In this document: positions 14,778 to 23,898 of the stretch, in pieces
Layout of the letters: the number at the start of each line of letters is the position of its first letter
Position numbering within the stretch: the first letter of the stretch is position 1
Assembly: GCF_001618005.1 (NCBI RefSeq)
Contig: NZ_LQXA01000019.1
Coordinates: 141,608-205,607 of the forward strand
Source of the DNA: Clavibacter tessellarius
Lineage (GTDB): Bacteria > Actinomycetota > Actinomycetes > Actinomycetales > Microbacteriaceae
Direction: 5' to 3'
DNA length: 64,000 nt
Program-made: the position numbers and the translations under genes
The notes under the pieces: generated by a model
The model's input: the letters and a program-made list of their open reading frames with translations, nothing else
Database searches by the model: none
Told to the model about the DNA's origin: nothing

Positions 14778-17774
14778 ATGTCGTCACGCCCACGCAGCAG
14801 CAGCAGGACCCGGAGGAGGTGGCTGGCGACGCTCGTCGTCGGCACCGTCCTCGCCACCGGATCGGTCGCGGTCACGCATTCCGCCAACGCGGAGGAGGCC
14901 GAGGCCGCGACCGTGTACCCGTACACGCTGAAGTCGAGCAAGATCCGGGCCGGCTTCGCCTCCGACGGCTCGCTCCAGTCGCTGAAGGTGGCCGGCGACC
15001 TGCACGACACCGAGTACCTCATGAACCCCACGACCGCGCCCGACCAGGCCGCGGATCCCGACGTGGGCAACCGCCAGTGGCTCGGCAACCTGATGTTCTC
15101 CTACGCCACGGGCGACGGCGCGATCACGAAGGACGGCGTCGGATCCACCGCGTGGAAGACGGCCTGGACCACCCGGTCGCAAGACGCCCGCACGGTCACG
15201 GCCACGCCCACGAGCGTCACGGTCACCTACGCCGACTCGAAGGACCCGCGCGGCATCTCCGGCTTCACCGTGCGCGAGACGTACTCGATCGCGGCCGACG
15301 GCTCCCTCACGTGGAAGCAGGACGTCACCAACTCGGGCAGCCAGCGCCTCGTCATCGGCGACTGGGGCATGCCCGTCCCCGGCAACGAGCTGTGGAAGGG
15401 CGGCGACCGGATCTACGAACGCCGCGTCCTCACCCACTCCTACGTGGGCAAGAACGGCTCCTACATCACCCTCGAGCGCCCCAGCGGCCAGGGCCCGTTC
15501 GTCGCGCTGACCCCGGACACCGCCACCGGATCCGGCCTCGAGTACCAGGACCGCTGGCGCACCCAGGAGGTGGGCGACACCCCGTGGGCCTGGAACGAGG
15601 ACAAGGAGGGCTCGATGGTGAAGGGCCTCAACGTCTACTACGCGCACTCCATGGCGATCCAGAAGACGAACCGCGGCTACCTCGGCTCGACCAGCCTCGC
15701 CCTCGCCCCCGGTGTGTCGAAGAGCTACACGTACCACCTCGGCAAGGTCGCCGACGATCACGCGCTGAAGCAGTCGATGTACGACCAGGGCCTCCTCGAC
15801 ACCTCAGTGGTGCCCGGCTACATCGTGCCCGTCGACCGGAAGGCCGAGATGGCGTTCCGCGTGAAGGGCACCATCACCTCGGTGACGGCGCACAACCGCA
15901 ACGACCTGCACGGTGCGAGCCCCACGGATCCGACGGTCACGTTCTCACGCGGCAACGGCGACTACCGCATCTACGACATGGCGTTCGACCGCACGCAGCT
16001 CGGCGCGAACGACGTCACGGTGGCGTACACCGACCAGACGGGAGCCGCGCGCACCTCGGTGCTCCAGTTCTCGGTGATCGACGACATCGCGCACCTGCTC
16101 GACATGCACGCGCAGTTCATGGTCGACAAGATGCAGTGGACGCCGAAGGACGGCATCGCCGCCTCCGACATCCGGGACTACACCTTCGACGACTGGATGA
16201 TGAACGCCAAGGACGGCAGCGTCCCCACCCCGGCGAACCCCGCGGAGGGCCGCCGGAACGTCTACGACGGCTACTGGGGCCTCGGCGACGACTGGGGATA
16301 TCCGCACGCGGAGTTCCTCGCCGAGAAGCAGGTCGTCCGGCCCGACGCGCACCAGATCGAGGCGCTCGACATGTACCTCCAGAAGGCGGTCTGGGAGCAC
16401 CTCATGGGCAACACCTCGGCCACCGCGGCGCCCAGCTACGTGATCCACGACTTCTTCGAGCAGGGGAAGCCGGGCGCCCAGAACGACACCCCCATCGGGC
16501 GCGGCTACGCGTACCCGCACATCTACAACACGTTCCTCTCGATGTACGAGGTCGTGAAGAAGAACCCGTCGGCGGTCGCGTACCAGCACCCCGCCGAGTG
16601 GTACCTCCAGGCGGCGTATGGCGTCTTCAAGGAGCTGTACGACAACAAGGACGTGTTCTACAACTACTCGACCGGGCTCATGGGCGAGCAGTCGACGCCC
16701 CGCCTCATCGACGACCTCCGGGCCGAGGGCATGGGCGCGCAGGCCGACGACATCGTGAAGAAGATGGCGACGAAGTACGCCAACGTCTCCGCGGCGAAGT
16801 ACCCGTACGGATCCGAGTACACCTACGACAACACGGGCGAGGAGGCCGTGTACATGCTCGCGCGCACCAACGTCGACGCGGATCGCACGAAGGCGCTCAA
16901 GATCATGCGCGACATCGTGTCGAAGACCGAGGCCGACCGCGGCCGCATGCCCGTCTGGTACTGGAACTCCGTGCCCACCACCATCACGGGCGAGAACACC
17001 TGGCAGTTCCAGTACACGGCGGCGCTCGCCGGCTACACGATGGACGACTACATCAACCACACGGCGGCCCTCGAGACCGGCGCCCAGGCCGTCTCGCCCG
17101 CCCGCCGGGCCGAATTGCAGCGGCTCAACTACGCCGGGAAGGTGGCCGAGCTCGCCACGGTGAACGCGGGGCAGATCAGCTCCGCCCCGGAGAACATCGG
17201 CGCCTCCGCGTGGACCTACCAGTCCGAGCGCGGCAACCTCGGCACCACGGGCGTGGGCGGCGGATCCGACGTGCCGCTCCTCAACGGCTGGCGCGGCATG
17301 ACCGGCGAGAGCGACCTCGGGCTCTGGGGTGCGATGCAGACCCTGAGCGCCGACGTGGTGACCGACGACCCGATCTTCGGCACCGTCGCGTACGGCGCCG
17401 ACGTCTCGTCCGCCGGCGGATCGCAGACCGTCGTCCCGGAGGACGGCCTCCAGCGACGCCTGCACCTCGTCACGCAGCAGCTCTCGGTGGACCTGAAGGA
17501 CGACGCGTACGCCCGCGCCACGGTGAGCTCGGACAGCACCGACCTGCGCCTCGCGATGCTCAACCGCGGTGGCGCCGCGCACTCCGGCGCGGCCGAGGTC
17601 ACCGGTCTCGCATCCGGCACCTACGCGGTGGTCGTGGGCGGGGTGACGCAGCGCACCGTCAAGGTGCAGCGTCCGGCGGCGGTGACGGATCCGATCGCGC
17701 AGCCCACGCGGATCGCGTTCGACGCCCCGGCCGGCGCCACGTTCGACGTGCACGTGGTGCGCACGGGCAGCTGA
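14778..17774 (+). CDS. Large secreted DUF5695-like protein, probable carbohydrate-active
   Basis: 998 aa. An Arg-rich N-terminus and hydrophobic core (LATLVVGTVLATGSVAV) form a signal peptide ending near residue 45; the twin-arginine motif is not canonical. The body begins with a beta-rich domain (YTLKSSKIRAGFASDGSLQSL) and continues with a helical region rich in Trp and Tyr (WGLGDDWGYPHAEF, IYNTFLSMYEVVKKNP) resembling six-hairpin glycosidases. I assign it to DUF5695 from memory of these blocks; no enzyme activity is established. ATG 14778 has GAAGGAGAAGG upstream. A 15-bp hairpin follows. Confidence 0.75.
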   Translation: MSSRPRSSSRTRRRWLATLVVGTVLATGSVAVTHSANAEEAEAATVYPYTLKSSKIRAGFASDGSLQSLKVAGDLHDTEYLMNPTTAPDQAADPDVGNRQWLGNLMFSYATGDGAITKDGVGSTAWKTAWTTRSQDARTVTATPTSVTVTYADSKDPRGISGFTVRETYSIAADGSLTWKQDVTNSGSQRLVIGDWGMPVPGNELWKGGDRIYERRVLTHSYVGKNGSYITLERPSGQGPFVALTPDTATGSGLEYQDRWRTQEVGDTPWAWNEDKEGSMVKGLNVYYAHSMAIQKTNRGYLGSTSLALAPGVSKSYTYHLGKVADDHALKQSMYDQGLLDTSVVPGYIVPVDRKAEMAFRVKGTITSVTAHNRNDLHGASPTDPTVTFSRGNGDYRIYDMAFDRTQLGANDVTVAYTDQTGAARTSVLQFSVIDDIAHLLDMHAQFMVDKMQWTPKDGIAASDIRDYTFDDWMMNAKDGSVPTPANPAEGRRNVYDGYWGLGDDWGYPHAEFLAEKQVVRPDAHQIEALDMYLQKAVWEHLMGNTSATAAPSYVIHDFFEQGKPGAQNDTPIGRGYAYPHIYNTFLSMYEVVKKNPSAVAYQHPAEWYLQAAYGVFKELYDNKDVFYNYSTGLMGEQSTPRLIDDLRAEGMGAQADDIVKKMATKYANVSAAKYPYGSEYTYDNTGEEAVYMLARTNVDADRTKALKIMRDIVSKTEADRGRMPVWYWNSVPTTITGENTWQFQYTAALAGYTMDDYINHTAALETGAQAVSPARRAELQRLNYAGKVAELATVNAGQISSAPENIGASAWTYQSERGNLGTTGVGGGSDVPLLNGWRGMTGESDLGLWGAMQTLSADVVTDDPIFGTVAYGADVSSAGGSQTVVPEDGLQRRLHLVTQQLSVDLKDDAYARATVSSDSTDLRLAMLNRGGAAHSGAAEVTGLASGTYAVVVGGVTQRTVKVQRPAAVTDPIAQPTRIAFDAPAGATFDVHVVRTGS

Positions 17775-17777
17775 ACC

Positions 17778-17832
17778 CGGTGGGGGATCCGGCGCGCTGC
17801 CGAGTACAGCTAGGCGCCCGGATCCCCCACCG
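17778..17832. terminator. Hairpin between convergent genes
   Basis: Perfect 15-bp arms at 17778-17792 and 17818-17832 with a 25-base loop. The right arm lies inside the 3' end of the convergent Lrp/AsnC gene. Confidence 0.55.
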
Positions 17833-18304
17833 CCGGCCCCGAGTGGTGGTGGTCGAACACGACGCTGGTGCGGGTCGACGCCACCGCCGGGTGCGCCGAC
17901 AGGTGCTTCAGCACGAAGTCGCGGAGGTGGTCGCTGTCGCGGACGGCGATGTGGAGGATGAAGTCCTCGGATCCGCCGAGGAAGAAGAGCTGCACCACAT
18001 CCGCCAGCTCGCGCATCTCGTCGGCGAACGCGGCCATCTCGTGCCGGGCGCCCGCACGGATCGCGATGCTGATGAGCGCCTGCAGGCCCACGCCCACCGC
18101 ATCCGCGTCGATGGTGGCGGTGAAGCCCGTGATCACGCCGCGCTCGACGAGGCCGCGCACGCGGGTCACGCACGTCGACGGCGCGATGCCCGCCTGCTCC
18201 GCGAGGCGGCTGTTCGGGGTGCGCGCGTCGGCGCGGAGCAGGGCGACGAGCTTCCGGTCGACCGCATCCAGCGGCTCGGGGGCCCGCAGTTCCTTCGTCC
18301 GCAT
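17810..18304 (-). CDS. Lrp/AsnC family transcriptional regulator
   Basis: 164 aa: helix-turn-helix ([37 protein letters not shown]) followed by a RAM effector domain ([18 protein letters not shown]). It is divergent from ald across ~165 bp. In mycobacteria and other actinobacteria an Lrp/AsnC protein (AldR) controls ald in response to alanine, so ald is the likely target here. ATG 18304. Confidence 0.92.
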   Translation of the reverse strand: MRTKELRAPEPLDAVDRKLVALLRADARTPNSRLAEQAGIAPSTCVTRVRGLVERGVITGFTATIDADAVGVGLQALISIAIRAGARHEMAAFADEMRELADVVQLFFLGGSEDFILHIAVRDSDHLRDFVLKHLSAHPAVASTRTSVVFDHHHSGPAVGDPGA

Positions 18305-18468
18305 GATCCGCTCGCCCTCCCGCTCCGCAGGATCGCACCAGATGTACGTCTGCCGCCGACGATCCTACGGATTTCACGCGCTCGAAACGCACAATGGGCA
18401 CCATGAGTCTCGCCCTCCCGCATCGCCGCCGCCGGCCGCACCTCGCGGGGAGACGAGACGGAGCACGC

Positions 18469-19584
<1,116 letters not shown>

Positions 19585-19597
19585 CCCACGCGCTCAA

Positions 19598-19629
19598 GGC
19601 CGTCGCGGGATCGTGACCCCGCGACGGCC
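19598..19629. terminator. Hairpin terminator after ald
   Basis: A 12-bp perfect stem (19598-19609 with 19618-19629) with an 8-base loop, just after the ald stop. Confidence 0.6.
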
Positions 19630-19661
19630 GGATCCGTTCGCATCCCTGGCAGGGTCGATGC

Positions 19662-20363
19662 ATGACCTTCCGCTACGCCCCCGAGCCCGAGCCGACCGCG
19701 CCCCGCGAGCGGAAGACGTCGAACGGGGTCGGCGTCGCCGCGCTCATCGTGGGCGTGGTGTCGCTCATCGGCGCCGTCATCCCGCTCCTCAACTACGTGT
19801 CGGGGTTCCTCGCGTTCGCCGGCATCGTGCTCGGGATCATCGGCCTGGTGCTCCGCGACCGCCCCAAGGGCAGCGCGCTCGCCGGCCTCATCGTGAGCTT
19901 GGCGGCGCTGATCCTGTCGATCGTCCTCGCGATCGCCTACACGGTGGGCATCGCGTCGGTCATCGGCGACGCGGTGGAGGAGTCGCGCTCGTCGGCGAGC
20001 CCGGTGCCGCTGCCCGAGCCGCAGGGCACCGGATCGCCGGACGACGTCGAGGTCACCTACGAGATCACCGGCACGGCGACCTCGGTCACGGCCTCGTGGA
20101 CGAGCGCGGTCGGCGATGTCTTCGGCATCGACCAGGCCGACGGGCAGACCCTCCCGTTCACCCGCGAGGTCGTCCTCCCCGGCGGCAGCGCGTTCGACGA
20201 CCAGCGGCTGACGCTCGTGGGCGTCGGCGGGACGGAGCCGAGCGACCTGTCCTGCCGGATCCTCGTGGACGACCGGGTCGTCGTCGAGTCGTCCGCGTCG
20301 GGCCAGGCGGCCGCGGTCTCGTGCGTCGCGACGGCCGCGGAGATCCGCGGCCTCGACGACTGA
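19662..20363 (+). CDS. DUF4190-type membrane protein with MmpS-like extracellular domain
   Basis: 233 aa. After a Pro/Glu-rich cytoplasmic start come two to three hydrophobic segments (VGVAALIVGVVSLIGAVIPLL, FLAFAGIVLGIIGLVL, ALILSIVLAIAYTVGIA) in the DUF4190 pattern. A beta-rich outer domain (VEVTYEITGTATSVTASWTS...LPFTREVVLPG) resembles MmpS proteins. Function unknown; probably a membrane-anchored extracytoplasmic protein. ATG 19662 is preceded by CAGGGT at six bases. Confidence 0.75.
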   Translation: MTFRYAPEPEPTAPRERKTSNGVGVAALIVGVVSLIGAVIPLLNYVSGFLAFAGIVLGIIGLVLRDRPKGSALAGLIVSLAALILSIVLAIAYTVGIASVIGDAVEESRSSASPVPLPEPQGTGSPDDVEVTYEITGTATSVTASWTSAVGDVFGIDQADGQTLPFTREVVLPGGSAFDDQRLTLVGVGGTEPSDLSCRILVDDRVVVESSASGQAAAVSCVATAAEIRGLDD

Positions 20364-20378
20364 GCCGCGCACGACGAC

Positions 20379-20405
20379 GGGCCCGGCGCGCATCGCACCG
20401 GGCCC
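20379..20405. terminator. Hairpin terminator
   Basis: GGGCCCGG (20379-20386) pairs with CCGGGCCC (20398-20405), with an 11-base loop, between convergent genes. Confidence 0.6.
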
Positions 20406-20612
20406 GCATCACGGGGCGAGGTCCCCGAACCCTCCCTCGTCGTCCGACCGGCACGTGGTGGTGAGCTGTTCCCGTGCACCGTTCCCGGTGCGAGGTGCGG
20501 GGCTGACGTGTGCTCGGCTCTCGCCGGGTGCGCTGCCCTCCGCGCCACAGGGGATCAGGATTCCCGCTGATCCGCCGGGGTGTGCCCGCTCCGGACGACT
20601 ACCGACTCGCCC

Positions 20613-21119
20613 CTAGCCTTCCGTCCCGCCTGCCTCCTCGACCAGCTCCACCTCCCAGTTCGCGCGCTGGATCCGAGCGTCGAGCTCCCGCAGCTCGCGC
20701 GCCGCGTCGTCGGCCCGGTCGCGCACCTCGCGGATCGGCAGCGCCGCGATCTGCCGCAGCTCGCTCCGCATCTGCCGCGGCGCGTAGCCGGCGGCCATGC
20801 CCCCGCCCGCGCGGCCGGAGGCGGCGTCGGCCGCCGAGGTGAGGATCCCGTGCCGCGTCCGCAGCGCGTCCCGCCGGGCGAGCGCGGACGTCAGCGGCGT
20901 GCCGTCGTCGAGGCGGGCGGCCGTGTTGGTGAGGTTGATCCGCGTCACGAGCGCCGCCAGCACGTCGACCGTCTCGACGGCCTCCGCGAGCAGCGCGGCC
21001 GCGTCCTCCGCGGGATCCTCGCCCTCCTGGTACCGGGCGCTCGCCTGGATCCTGCTCCGCAGCGACTCGACGCGCCTCTGCAGGTCGGACCGTTCCATCA
21101 GCGCCTCGGCGAGTCTCAT
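20613..21119 (-). CDS. DIP1984 family protein
   Basis: 168 aa, almost entirely helical, with MRLAEALMERSDLQRRVESLRSRI, a central LVTRINLTNTAA and a C-terminal ARELRELDARIQRANWEVEL. These are typical of the DIP1984 family (septicolysin-related), whose biochemical role is not settled. No signal peptide. Start at ATG 21119. It is divergent from the patatin gene. Confidence 0.88.
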   Translation of the reverse strand: MRLAEALMERSDLQRRVESLRSRIQASARYQEGEDPAEDAAALLAEAVETVDVLAALVTRINLTNTAARLDDGTPLTSALARRDALRTRHGILTSAADAASGRAGGGMAAGYAPRQMRSELRQIAALPIREVRDRADDAARELRELDARIQRANWEVELVEEAGGTEG

Positions 21120-21246
21120 GCGTCCACCGTCTCACGGCTCCGGACCCCTGTCGGAGCCGGCGTCCAGCTGCCGTCCGCCTCGCGGTCGCCGCGCTCGTGG
21201 ATGATGGTCGGGGACCCGCACCGGGCGGGCCTGGACAGGAGCGACC

Positions 21247-22128
21247 GTGAGCAGAGCGCAGGCATCGGAGCAGCAGGGCACCACGCGGGGGCTGGTCCTC
21301 GGCGGCGGTGGCGTCGCCGGCATCGCGTGGGAGACCGGGCTCCTCTCGGGCCTCATCGCCGCGGGCGTCGACCTCGGCGCGGCCGACGCGGTCGTCGGCA
21401 CGTCGGCCGGATCCGTCGTCGCGATCAACCTGCGCGCCAGCGCCATCGACGCCGCCTACGACGAGCACTTCGTCGACGTGGCCGGCATGGTCGAGCCGAT
21501 GGGCAGCCGCGACCTCTCCCGCACGATCGAGGTGATCGGCGAGGGCGTCGTGAGCACGGCAGGCGAGATCCCGACCCGGCAGAGGATCGGCGAGTTCGCG
21601 CTCGAGGAGTACGACCCCGAGGTCGACGACGCGGCGAGCGTCGAGCGCATCGGCCAGCTCCTCCCCATCCGCGACTGGCCCGAGAAGGACCTCCGCATCA
21701 CCGCGGTCGACGCCGGCACCGGCCGCTTCACCGTCTTCGACAAGGACTCCGGCGCCGACCTCGTGCGCGCGTCCGCCGCGAGCTGCGCCGTCCCCGGCGT
21801 GTTCCCGCCCGTCACCATCGACGGCCGCCCCTACATGGACGGCGGCATGCGCTCCGGCACGAACGCCGACGTCGTCGCCGAGCACGAGCGGATCCTCGTC
21901 ATCGCGTGCGGCCCCGAGGCGCCCGCCTCCGGCATGGGCCCGACGCTCTCCACCGTCGTGCAGCAGCTGCGCGGCCGGGCCGAGGTGCTCGTGATCCAGG
22001 CCGACGCGGAGAGCACGGCCGCGTTCGGCGAGAACTCGCTCCTGCTCTCGACCCGCAAGGTCTCCGCCGAGGCGGGCCGACGCCAGGCCGAGCGCGTCGC
22101 CGACGAGGTCCGCGCGTTCTGGGGGTGA
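21247..22128 (+). CDS. Patatin-like phospholipase family protein
   Basis: 293 aa with the patatin dyad: oxyanion loop GGGGVAG (19-25), nucleophile GTSAGS (Ser53) and DGG (about residue 199, YMDGGM). Expected to be a serine lipid acyl hydrolase acting at the membrane. No signal peptide, so intracellular. GTG 21247 follows a weak AGGAG. A very strong hairpin follows. Confidence 0.9.
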   Translation: MSRAQASEQQGTTRGLVLGGGGVAGIAWETGLLSGLIAAGVDLGAADAVVGTSAGSVVAINLRASAIDAAYDEHFVDVAGMVEPMGSRDLSRTIEVIGEGVVSTAGEIPTRQRIGEFALEEYDPEVDDAASVERIGQLLPIRDWPEKDLRITAVDAGTGRFTVFDKDSGADLVRASAASCAVPGVFPPVTIDGRPYMDGGMRSGTNADVVAEHERILVIACGPEAPASGMGPTLSTVVQQLRGRAEVLVIQADAESTAAFGENSLLLSTRKVSAEAGRRQAERVADEVRAFWG

Positions 22129-22154
22129 TCCCGCCCGCCCGCCCGCCGGGTGCG

Positions 22155-22197
22155 CGACGAGGGGCCCGGCCGCGCGAAGCGGCCGGGCCCCTCGTCG
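22155..22197. terminator. 19-bp perfect hairpin, bidirectional terminator
   Basis: Arms 22155-22173 and 22179-22197 are perfectly complementary over 19 bp with the 5-base loop GCGAA. It insulates the plus-strand patatin gene from the minus-strand idi gene. Confidence 0.75.
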
Positions 22198-22210
22198 GTG
22201 GAGCGTCGGA

Positions 22211-22783
22211 TCAGACCGCGGGCACGGCCGCCGCATCCGGCGAGCCGGCGTGCGCCGGGTGCTCCGGGTACAGCAGCGGCAGCTGCAGCGTGAGCCACGG
22301 GCTGAAGGCCCACGGCGTGTGGGCGACCGCGGGGATCAGCTCCTCCGGATCCGCCCACCGGTACTCGCCGACCTCCTCGGGTCGCGGATCCACCGGCGTG
22401 GCCGCCACGGCGCGGAACACCGGGCAGATCTCGTTCTCGACGATGCCCGCGGCGTCGGTCGCGCGGTAGCGGAAGTCGGGCAGCACGAGCTCGACCGAGG
22501 CGAGGGTGAGCCCGAGCTCCTGCTCGGCGCGGCGGTGCACGGCCTCGAGCATGTCCTCGCCCGGTGCGGGGTGCCCGCAGAACGAGTTCGTCCAGACGCC
22601 GGGCCAGGTGAGCTTGCCGATCGCGCGGCGCGTGACGAGGATCCTGCCCTCCGCATCGAACACGTGGCACGAGAACGCGAGGTGCAGCGCGGTGTCGCGG
22701 GTGTGGACCGTCGCCTTCGGCGCCGTCCCGATGGTCTCGCCGTCGTCGTCCAGGAGGACGACGAGCTCGGTGTGCTGTGACAT
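22211..22783 (-). CDS. idi: Isopentenyl-diphosphate delta-isomerase, type I
   Basis: 190 aa with a Nudix-like fold: TKATVHTRDTALHLAFS, TWTNSFCGHP-type segment (WTNSFCGHPAPGED, containing the catalytic Cys) and the Glu-bearing FRYRATDAAGIVENEICPVF. It interconverts IPP and DMAPP, supplying the carotenoid operon that diverges from it 44 bp away. ATG 22783 with GGGAGC upstream. About 25 upstream in-frame residues are not family-like. Confidence 0.95.
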   Translation of the reverse strand: MSQHTELVVLLDDDGETIGTAPKATVHTRDTALHLAFSCHVFDAEGRILVTRRAIGKLTWPGVWTNSFCGHPAPGEDMLEAVHRRAEQELGLTLASVELVLPDFRYRATDAAGIVENEICPVFRAVAATPVDPRPEEVGEYRWADPEELIPAVAHTPWAFSPWLTLQLPLLYPEHPAHAGSPDAAAVPAV

Positions 22784-22815
22784 GCGCTCCCTGCTTTCCG
22801 TTACCGCCTCGATGT

Positions 22816-22821
22816 TAGGTT
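22816..22821 (+). promoter_or_regulatory. -10-like TAGGTT of the carotenoid operon
   Basis: TAGGTT is followed by TCATCC and GTG 22828 (crtE), inside the 44-bp idi/crtE divergent spacer. A leaderless operon mRNA is likely. Confidence 0.55.
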
Positions 22822-22827
22822 TCATCC

Positions 22828-23898
22828 GTGGACGCCACCAACCTCGCTGCCGTCTCCACATCGAGGCAGGCCCACGTGAACAACGTGCTGGATGCGTTCT
22901 TCGCCCGCTCCCTCGTCCGCGCCGAGGCCATGGGCGACGAGTACGTGAAGCTGTGGCGCACGCTGGAGTCCAACACGGCCGGCGGCAAGCGCTTCCGTCC
23001 CCGCATGGTCATGGCCGCGTACGACGGCCTCGGCGGCCAGGACGTGCAGGCCGCGGCCCACGTCGGCGCCGCGTTCGAGATGCTCCACACCGCGCTCATC
23101 GTGCACGACGACGTCATCGACCGCGACTTCACCCGGCGCGGCGGCCCCAACGTCTCCGGTGCCTACCGCGACATCGCCACCACGCAGGGCCTGCCCCAGC
23201 CGCTCGCCGAGCACCGCGGCATGTCGGCCGCCGTCATCGCGGGCGACCTCGCGCTCGTCAACGCGTACCGCCTCATCGACGCGAGCGGCGTGCGCGACCT
23301 CACCCGGTCGCACCTGCTCGAGATCCTCGACGACGCCGTGTTCGCGTCCGCCGCGGGCGAGCTCATCGACGTCGAGTTCTCGCTCACGGCGGACGTGCCG
23401 AGCGTCGAGGAGATCCTCCGCATGGAGCGCCTCAAGACCGCCGTCTACTCGTTCGAGGCGCCGCTGCAGGCCGGCGCCGTGCTCGCGGGCGCGCGCCCCG
23501 AGGTCGTGGCCGCGCTCGGCGACTTCGGCCGGGACATCGGCATCGCCTACCAGGTGGTCGACGACGTGCTCGGCGTCTTCGGCGATGAGGAGGAGACCGG
23601 CAAGACGAACCTCGGCGACCTCCGCGAGGGCAAGCGCACCGTGCTCATCGCCCACGCCGTCCGCTCCTCGGAGTGGCGGGAGATCAGCGCGCTCATCGGC
23701 AAGGACGACCTCTCCCGCGGCGAGGCGGCCCTCGTGCGCTCGGTGCTGGAGAGCTCCGGCGCCCGCGCGTTCGCCGAGGGCGTGGCGCGCGACCTCGCGA
23801 CGGCCGCGTGCGCGCGCCTCGAGGACCCGGTCGTGCCGGAGGCGCTCCGCCGGGAGCTCGCGCCCGTCGCCGAGTCCGTGCTCGGGCGCATCCGATGA
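22828..23898 (+). CDS. crtE: Geranylgeranyl/polyprenyl diphosphate synthase
   Basis: 356-aa trans-isoprenyl diphosphate synthase. The first Asp-rich motif is HDDVID (Asp94, 95, 98), the second DDVLGVFGD (about residue 247), and GGKRFRP binds the diphosphate. It should make GGPP from DMAPP and IPP for phytoene synthesis. It is the first gene of crtE-crtB/I-Ye-Yf-Eb; its TGA overlaps the crtB ATG (ATGA at 23895-23898). The chain length is inferred from context. Confidence 0.95.
   Translation: MDATNLAAVSTSRQAHVNNVLDAFFARSLVRAEAMGDEYVKLWRTLESNTAGGKRFRPRMVMAAYDGLGGQDVQAAAHVGAAFEMLHTALIVHDDVIDRDFTRRGGPNVSGAYRDIATTQGLPQPLAEHRGMSAAVIAGDLALVNAYRLIDASGVRDLTRSHLLEILDDAVFASAAGELIDVEFSLTADVPSVEEILRMERLKTAVYSFEAPLQAGAVLAGARPEVVAALGDFGRDIGIAYQVVDDVLGVFGDEEETGKTNLGDLREGKRTVLIAHAVRSSEWREISALIGKDDLSRGEAALVRSVLESSGARAFAEGVARDLATAACARLEDPVVPEALRRELAPVAESVLGRIR

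Noticed and set aside
18394..18468. Longer ald start at ATG 18394
   Set aside because: The extra 25 residues are unlike the family, whose proteins begin MKVGIP-like, and ATG 18469 has a ribosome site.
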